In this document: positions 53,709-62,870 of the stretch, piece after piece
Numbering within the stretch: the stretch's first letter is position 1
Layout of the letters: each line of letters opens with the position of its first letter
Source of the DNA: Cryptomeria japonica
Taxonomy: Eukaryota > Streptophyta > Pinopsida > Cupressales > Cupressaceae
Direction: 5' to 3'
DNA: 64,000 nucleotides
NCBI RefSeq assembly: GCF_030272615.1
Contig: NC_081408.1
Span: forward strand, 407,797,889-407,861,888
Program-made: the position numbers and the translations under genes
The notes under the pieces: generated by a model
Database searches by the model: none
The model's input: only the letters and a program-made list of their open reading frames with translations
Told to the model about the DNA's origin: nothing

Positions 53709-54203
53709 TGTTAGAAATTAAGAATTTAATAAATTAAACATTATAAATAAAATATAAACTTAATAAAATGACAACAATATAAGCATAAATTTAATACATT
53801 ACACAACATATACATGGGAAAAACCCTTTCAAGTAAAAAAAAAATCATAAAGCATCATTTTATTAAAACACTTACAAAAATGGTCCATTCAAAATAGATT
53901 AAACCTAGGGATATTTCTCCTTACTTCCACATGGTCAATAATACCTTTTGTGCATAATGATATGACTCATTATAAAACATCAAATTTCATAGTCTCAAAT
54001 GAGAAATAACTTCCTTAAATATAGGAGAAACATTGAAAAAATACCCTAAACCTGGTATCAGTCACACTTATTCAAAGACACCATTCATAAATAATTAATA
54101 ATTAATATTTATTAGATTGTTAATTATTAAATGGTATATGTTATTTTATAGCCTTATATTAGAACAATATATAAATGTTTTTTATATTAGAAGCAACAAA
54201 ACA
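53709..54203 (-). repeat. Element I 5' LTR
   Basis: On the minus strand it starts TGTTTTGTTGC at 54203 and ends TTTCTAACA at 53709. It contains GGGTTTTTCCCATG, a phrase common near copia LTR ends. Next on the minus strand is the primer-site-like TGGTGTTAGAG. Confidence 0.6.
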
Positions 54204-55896
54204 AGGGTGTTGACCCTATACAAACTCAAGTCGACCATGTCATTGAAAGTAGATCAAAAGACATTAGTAGAAAGCTAGGATCCAACTCATGAGTGGGAAG
54301 AATCACCCACAACTCAACTCGAAATAGTTTGGTGGGGAAATAATTACCTTTTCACCTATGACAAACGATAGTCTAGACAATACTATTATATTTAGGAACA
54401 TCATTGCAAGTGGGGTCAAGGGGGGGGGACCCCTCAAAGTGACTATCATCACCTAGAGTAGACTTTTGTTGCAGAACAAGAGCAATGGGAGTAAAAACCT
54501 CAAGGCTAGAGGAGGGCACACCAGTAGGAGTAGGATCTAGGGGGCAGCGGAGGCCACAAGAGCAGTAAGAGGTACAAACTCATCTCAGGAGGAGTCGTCA
54601 TCAGCATGTGAAGAGTCATAAGAATCAGAAGCATCGATAGAGAAATAATCAACATTCGCAACTTTCCACCAAGTTGTAATACATTTACAACGTGAGAGAG
54701 AACAATTTGTAGCTAAGTGACCAGTTGAGAAGCATCTACGATAGAAAAAATGGGAGGCCCTCATAAACCAATGATTAGTCCATGGCTTATCCTCAAACAT
54801 AAGAACCACATCCCTGAGGAGAGGCATAGAGATGTCAATGTCAATTAAAATGTGAGCAAAAATAGAATGACCCATGAAGGATGTGGTATCGTCCACCCTC
54901 AATAATTGTCTGATAGAGTTGTGAATGGCCTCATAACAAGAATGCTCCCTAAAATGAAGAGGAAGATTGGGAAAACAAACCCACATTGGATGCACATTGA
55001 GTGGTTCGATAAGAGGGTCAAAATAAGTTATCCAGGGATTGGCCGAGAGATATTTAACTCCCCAATTCCACAGCTTGCTCAACACCAAGTCACGATCATC
55101 AAAGGAAGAAAAGGAAGCAATAAAAAAAACCCTTATCACAAGGGTAAAGCTTAATGATACCAACAATCAAAGGCTTCCAAGAATCATTCACTCAATAATG
55201 TAGATCCAGAAGGGAAGGCCAGAACCCAACAAATATGCACACTAACCCATAGTGTTGGTAGAAGTGAACATTTTCTACCACAACTTGGCCACAAAACACA
55301 ATAGGGGAGGTCTTGCACTAGTAGAAAAACAGCAATAAATGACTAAAAAAACTACTAAAAATTGCATATAAATGACTAATCTTGGTCACGTGACCATTAG
55401 TAGTTTATTGTTGGTCATTTATAACGTGACCAAATTTATGACTAAACCATTTTTAGTCATTTATTGGTTGTTTTGATTGATCAATTTGGTAGTATATTTA
55501 GTCTTTAATTTAGTCATTGATTCTTCTTAACTTGTTATTAATTTAGTCATGGAAGTAATTTATTTAATCATTGTAATCACTAATTATCATCAATTGGTGT
55601 ATGTGTGTGTGTGTGTATCATTTAAAAAATATATATTTTAAAACCTTATTATATTTTATTGTGAATAAAAAACTAAAATCTATAGAACTATTTTTGACAT
55701 TATCATTCTCTAACATGTATAATAAATAAGTAATAATTATTAATTATTTAAATGTTATATTTTAAAAATGGTAATACAATTACTTTATGTGTTCTCATTT
55801 GATATACTTAATTACAAAGCTAGTAAAACATGATAAAAATGAATCTAATAAATATTTATTTTTAATAATAATAAAAACTGACAAATTTACATTATA

Positions 55897-55935
55897 TATG
55901 TATATACATATACATATACATATATACATAACCTA
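55897..55935 (+). repeat. TATACA microsatellite in CACTA left arm
   Basis: An ATATGTATATACATATACATA-type run; a similar ATACATATACATATACAT run lies at 59805-59850 in the right arm. Confidence 0.8.
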
Positions 55936-56017
55936 TATTATTTATTTAAAAAAAAAATGTAATAAAAAATTTGAACCCCACAGTATGGGTGTGATCTCCA
56001 TGGGGCCACAGGCCCAC

Positions 56018-56077
56018 AGCACCCACGTTGTGTGGGTTGCGTCCTATGGGACTGTAGCACCCACGTTGTGTGGGTTG
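56018..56077 (+). repeat. GC-rich duplicated palindromic word in the CACTA element
   Basis: A 22-base word beginning AGCACCCACGTTGTGTGGG occurs at 56018-56039 and 56056-56077. Each copy folds as ACCCAC, loop GTTGT, GTGGGT. The region 55976-56110 is much more GC-rich than its surroundings and has CCATGGGG on both sides. Confidence 0.7.
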
Positions 56078-56110
56078 AGACCTCCATGGGGGTTGCATGC
56101 CTCATAGCAG

Positions 56111-56763
56111 GGGCTGAAGGCAGTGGAGGAAGATTACCCAGAAATTTTTTAAATTAAAAAACAAAAAGTTAATATATATATAAAAAAAGTATATATACAT
56201 TACATTTGCAATGCAAACAAAAATAATATTTAAGGCTACATCTTCTAGGATATGTTGGAAATTTGTAAAATGGGTTTTTGAAACCCTATTAAGTCATTCA
56301 CTCGCGGAAATATGCAAAATAAAACAACGTAAAAGATAGATCAAATCTCGGGTTCAAATGAAAGATAAAAAAATAAACAAACTATGTATAAGAGATAATG
56401 GAGATTTAGAACCTCGACAAATGCATATGATTGCCATTCCTTCCCAACCTACACCTAGAAATCTACAAACAATATAAGAGAAAAGTTACATCATATCTAG
56501 GGTTTTACCTGAGAAAACAAGAGGGAAAGAAAAGAAAATCTCGAAAGAAAATAATACCAATTTTAGGAAAAGAATACAAGAACTCATTGGGTGAAATATT
56601 TGATCTCCATAGCTTATTTGATGAAGCCAAAGCACCATTGAGAAACCTGCAACAATGAAATTCATGGAGGAGGCTAGGGTTAGAGAGCTTGGGCAAATGT
56701 CCAAATGAGAGAATAGAGTTAGAAATTTCTTTATTTGGACATTATAATAGATGTTAGGGTTGT
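56111..56763. other. CACTA interior left of element D, no clear feature
   Basis: AT-rich DNA with small frames (for example 56431-56658) lacking any known motif. Nothing further can be supported. Confidence 0.5.
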
Positions 56764-57727
56764 TGTAATCAGGGATCACTGAAAGGGGGGGTGAATCAGT
56801 GATCTACCGGTTAGCATATTTTCAAACTTAACTTTAAACCACCGGAAGCAAATACTTGAAACTGAAATGCAGAAACATAGAACAAACAACCACAAGATCA
56901 AAGCACTAGTATTTTTACGTGGAAACCCAAATGGGAAAAACCACGGTGGGATTTGAACCCACAATATTATTCCACTATGGCCAATAATAAAACAATATTA
57001 TAGAATGGGAATGCATAGGCATTCAGGAACACTACCTAGAGCTCACTGCTCAATTACAATAACCCAAAAGGCTACAACCCTCAGGGAAGTCTCACTAACT
57101 TACAAGATAGTTGTAGTGATGAATTACAATGAATGAACACTGAAATAGCATCTACAATGCTTGGATGAGTTCTGGTTGAGTGCCAAATATATTGACTAAC
57201 TCCCTTCTGCTGATCTACTATGTTCTGCCATGTTCTTTGTCTCAGTCAGCTACCGAATCAAGAATGCACACATGAAACTACACCAAAATGGATTCTCTAT
57301 CACCACTCGCTCATATATAATCACACCATCCCCCAAAAAGATCATCCACACCAAACTTATATACCGGCAATCATAAAATAGGTCATACATTATGTCAGTC
57401 TGCTAGTGTAATGTGTAGTCACATGTCGGCTTGACTAGATCCAAAAAGATAAGTGTGGATTACCAAAACAATAGAAAAATGATGTTTCTAAGTCAACCCA
57501 ATCACCCAAAACATGATTCAATGTACCATAATCACCAAAAATCTTCTAGGCCCAAAATGCTTTGTTCTTCTTGAAATACAGGTTAATCAGCTACTGGTTA
57601 ACACCTACTTCTAGATACAAAGAATTATGACCACCAGATCAAATCTCCATGAATATTTGCCATCAATGACAACCCTAAGCCAATAATTAGCCACCGAAAA
57701 CTAGTGAATGAGTGTCAATTGCCAACA
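56764..57727 (-). repeat. Element D 3' LTR
   Basis: TGTTGGCAATTGACACTC at 57727 follows the polypurine tract directly. The far end has arms GATCACTGA (56774-56782) and TCAGTGATC (56796-56804) around a C-rich loop when read on the minus strand. TTGCCATCAATG (57657-57668) pairs with CATTGATGGCAA (57742-57753) outside the LTR. Confidence 0.85.
56774..56804 (-). promoter_or_regulatory. C-loop hairpin at the end of element D LTR
   Basis: A perfect 9-bp stem: GATCACTGA at 56774-56782 and TCAGTGATC at 56796-56804. Read in element orientation, the loop is TTCACCCCCCCTT. Stem bases differ from those of B, C and E while pairing is kept. Confidence 0.8.
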
Positions 57728-57754
57728 ATCTCCCCCTTTGGCATTGATGGCAAC

Positions 57755-57960
57755 ACTCATGAAAAATGGCTAAGTGTTGAGCATTGTTCACCGATTCAAA
57801 AGAATCTAGGGCTCCCCCTTAGACAAAGAATTCTACTCTTCAATACTCTAGATTTTTCACCGTACCTCTCCCCCTTTGATAGCAATGAAAAAGATAGGGT
57901 GTTGACCAAAATTTATATACAAAGATATTCTCCAAAAACTTTACAAATACTTGAAGATGT
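57755..57960 (-). other. Element D 3' spacer with upstream polypurine tract
   Basis: CATTGCTATCAAAGGGGGAG on the minus strand (57887-57868) copies the lead-in plus tract arrangement found upstream of the terminal tract in A, B and C. Confidence 0.75.
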
Positions 57961-59680
57961 CAGCTTAAATAGTCTTCAAAAATCCTAGGTGAGTATCCCA
58001 CCCACTCTTCAGGTTATCCAAAACTATGATAAATGCACTAAATATAGTAGCATGAATTTCTAATTCCCTTAGATTAGATGGCACGGTTCAGGCCATTTCC
58101 TTCATACAATCTTCCTTGTTACTCAACATGATGTCCAATTGGGGGGCAATCAGGTTCCAGAGTTCACCTACTTTTCTCAAAATTTTGTCCTTCTCCACTT
58201 GGAGACTTGAGATTTGATCATTTAAAGCTATAACCTATCCTTCAACAGTTCTAGTTAAAGTTACATTAGGATCAAAGGACTATGAAATGCTAGCAAGCTT
58301 CTCCAAGCAAACACCTATTTGCTTGTCTATATCTACAGTGAATTTAGTCAAAAGTAGGCAAGATTTGTACAATTTATCGTCTTCTGATAATGTGTCAAAA
58401 ATAATCTGCAATCTCTTATTTAGACTCTTTATATCATCCTCAATCATCTTCTGGAATATCTGTACCCTAACATCCTTAAATTTATCCAAAACTTTCTAAG
58501 TAGAAGACTTCTCTAAAGAATCAAAACTGGTATTTACAATGTTAATCGATTTCAACAATTTACCGGAGGGTCTATTATTAGAATCCAACTATACATCTGG
58601 AGCCACCTTCTGCAAAACATCTATCGACATCAAAATTAGCTTCTTGTCTTAAGATTAACACTTCACCAGATCATGGCTAGCTTGAGCTTGCACAGCTGCT
58701 GCGAGCATGAGCTTTTCTGCAGGAGAAATTTGTCTGAGGTTTAGTGGAACATCTAGATTTATAGGAATATGAGTTGGGGTCCCTATAACTGGAGGAGTGA
58801 CGATTGTCAGATCAGCTACACCTTTGCCTTTGTCAAACTCTCCAACCTTTGCCTCTGCAGTCTCAGCATCCTTCTTATTTTCACCATCCCCTTCATCTTT
58901 TGCATCGGTGTTGCCACTTGGTGCAGTATCAACCTATTGGATCTTAGGGGTTGTAGAGCTATCCACCACTGGAGGTGTATCACCAGTCTTAGCATCAAGT
59001 GTAGTGTTACCTTGATCATTCGGATGATCCTCAGTCTAAGCTTCAACCTTCTGACCACCAGAAACACCTTGCTTCTCTTCCAACTGAGAGAACTTAAATG
59101 CATCCTTGTATAGGGGATCATGTTGAATGATTTTTCTCCATACATCCTCTATCTATTTCCTCACCTCTTACATATTTCTAATCATTAGCATGTTCACCCT
59201 ATTCTTACTTTGGAATTCTTTCTTATTTGCCTCCTCAATCAGCCTCTTGGCTTCATCATGAGTTATACAGGTACAGACATTTATCAGCTCTCTCTCCTTC
59301 ATCTCCTTGTCAATCTTACTTGTTGCCATTCTCCTTGCATCTATAAGGTTGTACAAGTCCTTAGGAATGGTCTTCTCCAATTCAATTAACATCTTGGTAC
59401 AATTGTGTAAATATAATACAACTGCTTCCTCTACCTTTCTTTGATCAACCTCATCTAAATTCTCATAAAAAGCTCCAATATTCTTCAAGTTTCCATCAAC
59501 TATTATTTCATCAATTAATTGATTTGCTGACAGTGGAGGAACAATTGTGTACTTACCTTGTAAGTCACCAAACTCAAGGTCTTTGTTAAGTTGACTTCTA
59601 ACCTATCTACCTCTTTTGGATCTTCTGGTAGGAGCAGGATAAGATTTTTTCCAACAAGGCTTTTCCATTGAGGACCTAAG
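57961..59680 (-). pseudogene. Element D ORF2, C-terminal part
   Basis: From 59540 downwards the minus strand reads LIDEIIVDGNLKNIGAFYENL, then EEAVVLYLHNCTKMLIELEKTIPKDLYNLIDARR. The B equivalent is LKNIEKIYDTL...EESVILHMDMYKKFL...PDDLYKRIEARR, a clear match. Then follow an acidic Thr/Asp/Gly-rich region (59100-58750) and helical text (KVLDKFKDVRVQIFQKMIEDD; ISSLQVEKDKILRKVGELW) matching the coiled coil at the end of B ORF2. Many stops occur, mostly TAG-type. The N-terminal globular part is missing. Confidence 0.75.
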
Positions 59681-60765
59681 ATCTAATGGTAGAGATTAAA
59701 AAAATTTAATGGATGGGATTCTTGCACAACCCATTAGGGTTGTGGCTGGAAATTTTTTAATGGGGATTAAAATAATTAATTGTGATGGATCTAAATTAAG
59801 ATATATATATATATATATAGATATACATATACATATACATATACATATATATATTATCCAACAATAAATCTGATGTTTAGTTGTAATAGAGTTATAGTCA
59901 TTTATTTAGTCATTTTTATTTGTGTGACTAATTTTTTAGTTGTGTTTTTTACCTGACGATCAAATTAGTCATTTATAGTTGTGTACCAACACTTTTAGTC
60001 ACGTAGTCTCATTTTTTTGTCAAGTTCTCATAGTGTTGGTACAAGGAAGAGAATGAGATTTTCTATTGGGAGGAAGAGCACCAGTTGATTTGACAACACA
60101 AACAAAGCTCCACCCACCAATAATAGAAAAAGGCCCAAGAAGGGGGAGGCAACACCCACACAAGCCATGGCTAGACCACCATCAATAACTTGAGAGGCGA
60201 GAGAACCCACACAAACACCCACTAGAATAGGAGAAGGCGCACGCACTCCATCAGTCAAGAAAGGTAGGGGAGGCACAAGGAGATTTATGACTCGATCTAT
60301 TGGTATTTTGGTATGGTTTTGTCATTGATGTCAACACCTACTGAATACAAGTACTTTGGAGATCCAGCAATATTCACCGGCAAGCAGTAACTATTGCAAC
60401 AGTTACTAGCATATGGTTCACCGGCAAGATATAATGTTCACCGGTACCTGGAATGATATGGAAGACACTTGGTAATGTCGAAGACATCGTATGGACACTT
60501 TGTTTTGAAGGATTGATCATTGGTATATTCATATTTTCATATTTGCTTTTACCGGCAAATAGGTCCAGGGTTATCTAGGGTTACACCGGCGGGTTTATCT
60601 TTTCTAGATCAGCATGGCACACTATGGAGATGATTTATTATTGATGTAAATGCATTTAGCCGACATGTTTAATCGGTTATTGCATCGGATATTATATTGT
60701 TTGTAAAATGTTTTTATTGTAATATCTTGTAGAGCCGACCTACTAAAATTGGTCTTAGGGTATGG

Positions 60766-60773
60766 TATAAATG
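60766..60773 (+). promoter_or_regulatory. TATA-like box in element E LTR
   Basis: TATAAATG within GGGTATGGTATAAATGTAAG, in the middle of the LTR. It is the best TATA candidate seen there. Confidence 0.45.
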
Positions 60774-61309
60774 TAAGATCTTATTTGTAAGATCAAGTGT
60801 GGAATGCGAAAAAGAATTGTGTGAAGGTATATGCGAGATCAAGCAGAGGTATACATGAAGACATCATTTGAAGGTGAAGTTAGGTTTTTGTAGAAGCATA
60901 TCAGCATTACACCAGTACTGAATCTAGCATATGAAGATGCTATTTTGTACAATACATTCTTATTGAATTTAACCATCCACTGTAGTCAGTGTGACTCCCA
61001 TTTGTGATTGAGCAGTGAGCTCTAGGTTGTTGGCCTTTCTGCATGTGCAGACCCCTTTTTGTACACTTACTATCTGCAGTAGTATCATCTGATTGTGGGT
61101 AAGGTTTCCCACCGTGGTTTTTCCCCTTACAGGGTTCCCACGTACAAATATTGGTGTTATGTGTTGTGGATGACTTTATGTTTATGTTTCATGCATTAAT
61201 CCTTACCAGTATAGCAATTTACTGTTAACACTGTCTACCGGCACACTTAATTGGTTTACCGGTATTAAGCATTTAGTTGGTTAATTGGTTTTTGGTTTGA
61301 ATTTATTAA

Positions 61310-61341
61310 ACAACTGATTCACCCCCCCCCCTCTCAGTTGT
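61310..61341 (+). promoter_or_regulatory. C-loop hairpin at the end of element E LTR
   Basis: ACAACTGA pairs with TCAGTTGT (8 bp) and encloses TTCACCCCCCCCCCTC. The stem sequence is different from those of B, C and D. Confidence 0.78.
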
Positions 61342-61358
61342 CTCTGGGACCTAACAAT

Positions 61359-61370
61359 TGGTATCGGAGC
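61359..61370 (+). other. Primer-binding site of element E
   Basis: TGGTATCGGAGC, one base different from the initiator tRNA-Met complement. Confidence 0.9.
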
Positions 61371-61412
61371 CTAGTCCTCTTTTGCAGAAGTTTAACAACT
61401 TGAGGAGATCCA

Positions 61413-62520
61413 ATGACTACTAATTACTTCAGGAAGGACAGTCCTAAACTTGATGGAACCAACTATGGGATATGGAAGATCGGGATGGAGACACATTTGA
61501 ATTTCATCGATAAAGACATTTGGGAAGTTACAAAGAATGGTTATACTGCTACTATAGCTGGTCAGACTACTCCAACTACCTTAGCCAAAGATGAAGAGAA
61601 TGATTGCAAAGCAAGAGAAGCACTTTTGAGCGCATTATCAGATCAACAAATCATGGGATTATCAGATAGGTCTACTGCTAAAGCTATTTGGGATCATTTG
61701 GAAACACTAAATGAAGGAGATTCCACAGTCAAGATTACAAAACTTGAAAGCTTCCGAGTCAGATATGAACATCTGAAAATAGAAGAAGATGAAAGGATTT
61801 CTACTTTTATGGAAAGAGTAAATGAAATTGTTTTGGGTATTAAATGTTGGGGAGGAACCTTGAGTGAGGATGAAATTGTTTCAAAAATCTTAAGAGGTTT
61901 TCCACCGGCATATAAAATGAAGGTTACTACTATAAATGAGTTGAGAACAATGCCTAATACATCAGTGACTAGGGATACATTGATTGGAAAACTTTCAGCT
62001 TTTGAAATTGAGGAATTTGGTCCTGTTGCTACAATAAAAACTGATTTGGCTTTTAGAGAATCAACATCATCTGCTCCATCATTTGACAAATCAGACTAGA
62101 AAGCCTTTTATGCAAGAGAACTTGAAGAAACCTGGAAGGAGAATGAAGAGCTTGAAGAACTTGAAGCACTATTTGCAAGAAAAATGCCAAAAGGTCCTAT
62201 TAGAAGTAAGTATGGAGGTAAAGCACCCTTTAAATGTTTTAACTGCAATAAGATTGGTCATATGGCTTCGAGATGCCCTGATAGACATGCTAGACTAAGA
62301 GAAGAAGCTAGAAGAACATACAAGCCTAATCCTAAATATCAGAGATACAGATTTAAGAAGAACAAAGACAAATCTTGTTACATTGCTGATAAAGGTGTGA
62401 CTGATGACTCTAATGAGGATCCGGCAGACAATGGATGGGTTTTTGTTGCTATAACAGAAGATCAATCGGCACCTACTGCTCAACCAGTAGAACAAGCCCT
62501 AGTAGCTAAAGTTGAAGCAA
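61413..62520 (+). pseudogene. Element E gag (UBN2-type with one CCHC knuckle)
   Basis: The ATG at 61413 (MTTNYFRKDSPKLDGTNYGIW) opens a canonical copia gag. LDGTNYGIWKIGMETHL is the N-terminal signature, and AKAIWDHLETLNEG and LRGFPPAYKMKV are typical UBN2 motifs. TAG at 62097 interrupts. The same phase resumes with KAFYARELEETW, a basic stretch and the intact knuckle CFNCNKIGHMASRC (62238-62279). No coiled-coil insert like that of element A is present, so E belongs to a different copia family. Confidence 0.92.
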
Positions 62521-62870
62521 AGGATGAATGGATCATTGACTCAGGATGCTCACATCACATGACTGGAGACAAAGGTAAATTCTTGAAATTTCAAGAATAC
62601 AATGGAGGTTTAGTAAGATTTGGAGATGACAAAGCCTGTTCAATCAAAGGTAAGGGTTCAATATCTCTTGATGGTAAGCATAACACTAACAATGTCTACT
62701 ATGTTGAAGGATTAAAGCATAATCTTTTAAGTGTTGGTCAATTAGTTGAGAAGGGATTTCAGTTACAATTTAAAAATGGAAAATGCAAAATCATGAAAAG
62801 AACTGGTTTAGAAATTGCAACCGGAAATTAGACTAGAGGTAATATCTTTCATTTGAATAACAGTGAAAAG
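62521..62870 (+). pseudogene. Element E aspartic protease
   Basis: The catalytic motif DEWIIDSGCSHHMTGDKGKF is intact (Asp at 62537-62539). It is followed by VRFGDDKACSIKGKG and VEGLKHNLLSVGQL. TAG at 62829 is the only defect in the segment. Confidence 0.9.

Larger units (their letters stand above)
48371..54203 (-). mobile_element. Degenerate minus-strand copia-like element I
   Basis: Two direct repeats of about 350-490 bp (48371-48765 and 53709-54203), sharing TTTTATTAAAACACTTACAAAA and AACCTAGGGATA, are LTR copies. On the minus strand the inner edge of the lower copy is preceded by AAGAGGGAG, a polypurine tract, then TGTTAGAATC. The upper copy ends TTTCTAACA and is followed by TGGTGTTAGAG, a mutated initiator tRNA-Met primer site. 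The interior (48766-53708) is AT-rich, carries no copia domain, and contains later material including a Penelope-like fragment. The lower LTR is cut near 48371. Old and non-functional. Confidence 0.6.
56764..59680 (-). mobile_element. 3' half of LTR element D (pol-less class) inside the CACTA element
   Basis: On the minus strand an ORF2-like coding remnant (59680 to about 57960) leads to a polypurine tract (57741-57728, CCAAAGGGGGAGAT) and an LTR (57727-56764). The LTR starts TGTTGGCAATTG and ends with the C-tract hairpin and ATTACA. The 5' LTR, primer site and gag are missing; homology to ORF2 begins abruptly near 59680. Layout and sequence place D with B and C. Confidence 0.85.
55316..60035. 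mobile_element. CACTA (En/Spm-type) transposon, non-autonomous
   Basis: The left end is CACTAGTAGAAAAAC (55316) and the right end, reversed, CACTATGAGAAC (60035), the hallmark of CACTA elements. The 3-bp duplication TTG flanks it (55313-55315 and 60036-60038). Subterminal DNA repeats a TAGTCATTTA motif in both orientations: left near 55336, 55371, 55415, 55458 and 55513, right near 59894, 59905 and 59967. Such arrays bind TNPA-type proteins in known members. No transposase is seen. The middle contains the 3' half of LTR element D. It splits LINE fragment K. Confidence 0.88.
54204..60297 (-). pseudogene. LINE ORF1 fragment K (DUF4283 plus knuckle), split by the CACTA element
   Basis: On the minus strand 60297-60036 gives a Gly/Ala/Val-rich N-terminal piece (LPFLTDGVRAPSP). 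After the CACTA insertion, 55315-54585 gives the DUF4283-type domain: SKLWNWGVKYLSANPW, HPMWVCFPNLPLHF, IRQLLRVDDTTSFMGHS. A knuckle-like FYRRCFSTGHLATNC follows, with the first Cys changed (54750-54700). WVxFPNLPLHF is diagnostic of plant LINE ORF1. Downstream to 54204 the frame is lost. No ORF2 is present, so it is a fragment. Its relationship to the 23.5 kb LINE is only at family level. Confidence 0.75.
60298..61356 (+). repeat. Element E 5' LTR
   Basis: Ends CCTAACA. A TATA-like TATAAATG is at 60766-60773. CATTGATGTCAAC at 60323-60335 is the same arm that in A pairs with sequence before the polypurine tract. The end carries ACAACTGA (61310-61317) and TCAGTTGT (61334-61341), an 8-bp stem around a C-rich loop. 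Confidence 0.9.

Noticed and set aside
59726-59735. TAGGGTTGT near 59.73 kb matching the flank left of the element D LTR (56755-56763)
   Set aside because: It could suggest a duplication bounding D, but D lacks a 5' LTR at that point and the word is common in the elements. Treated as coincidence.
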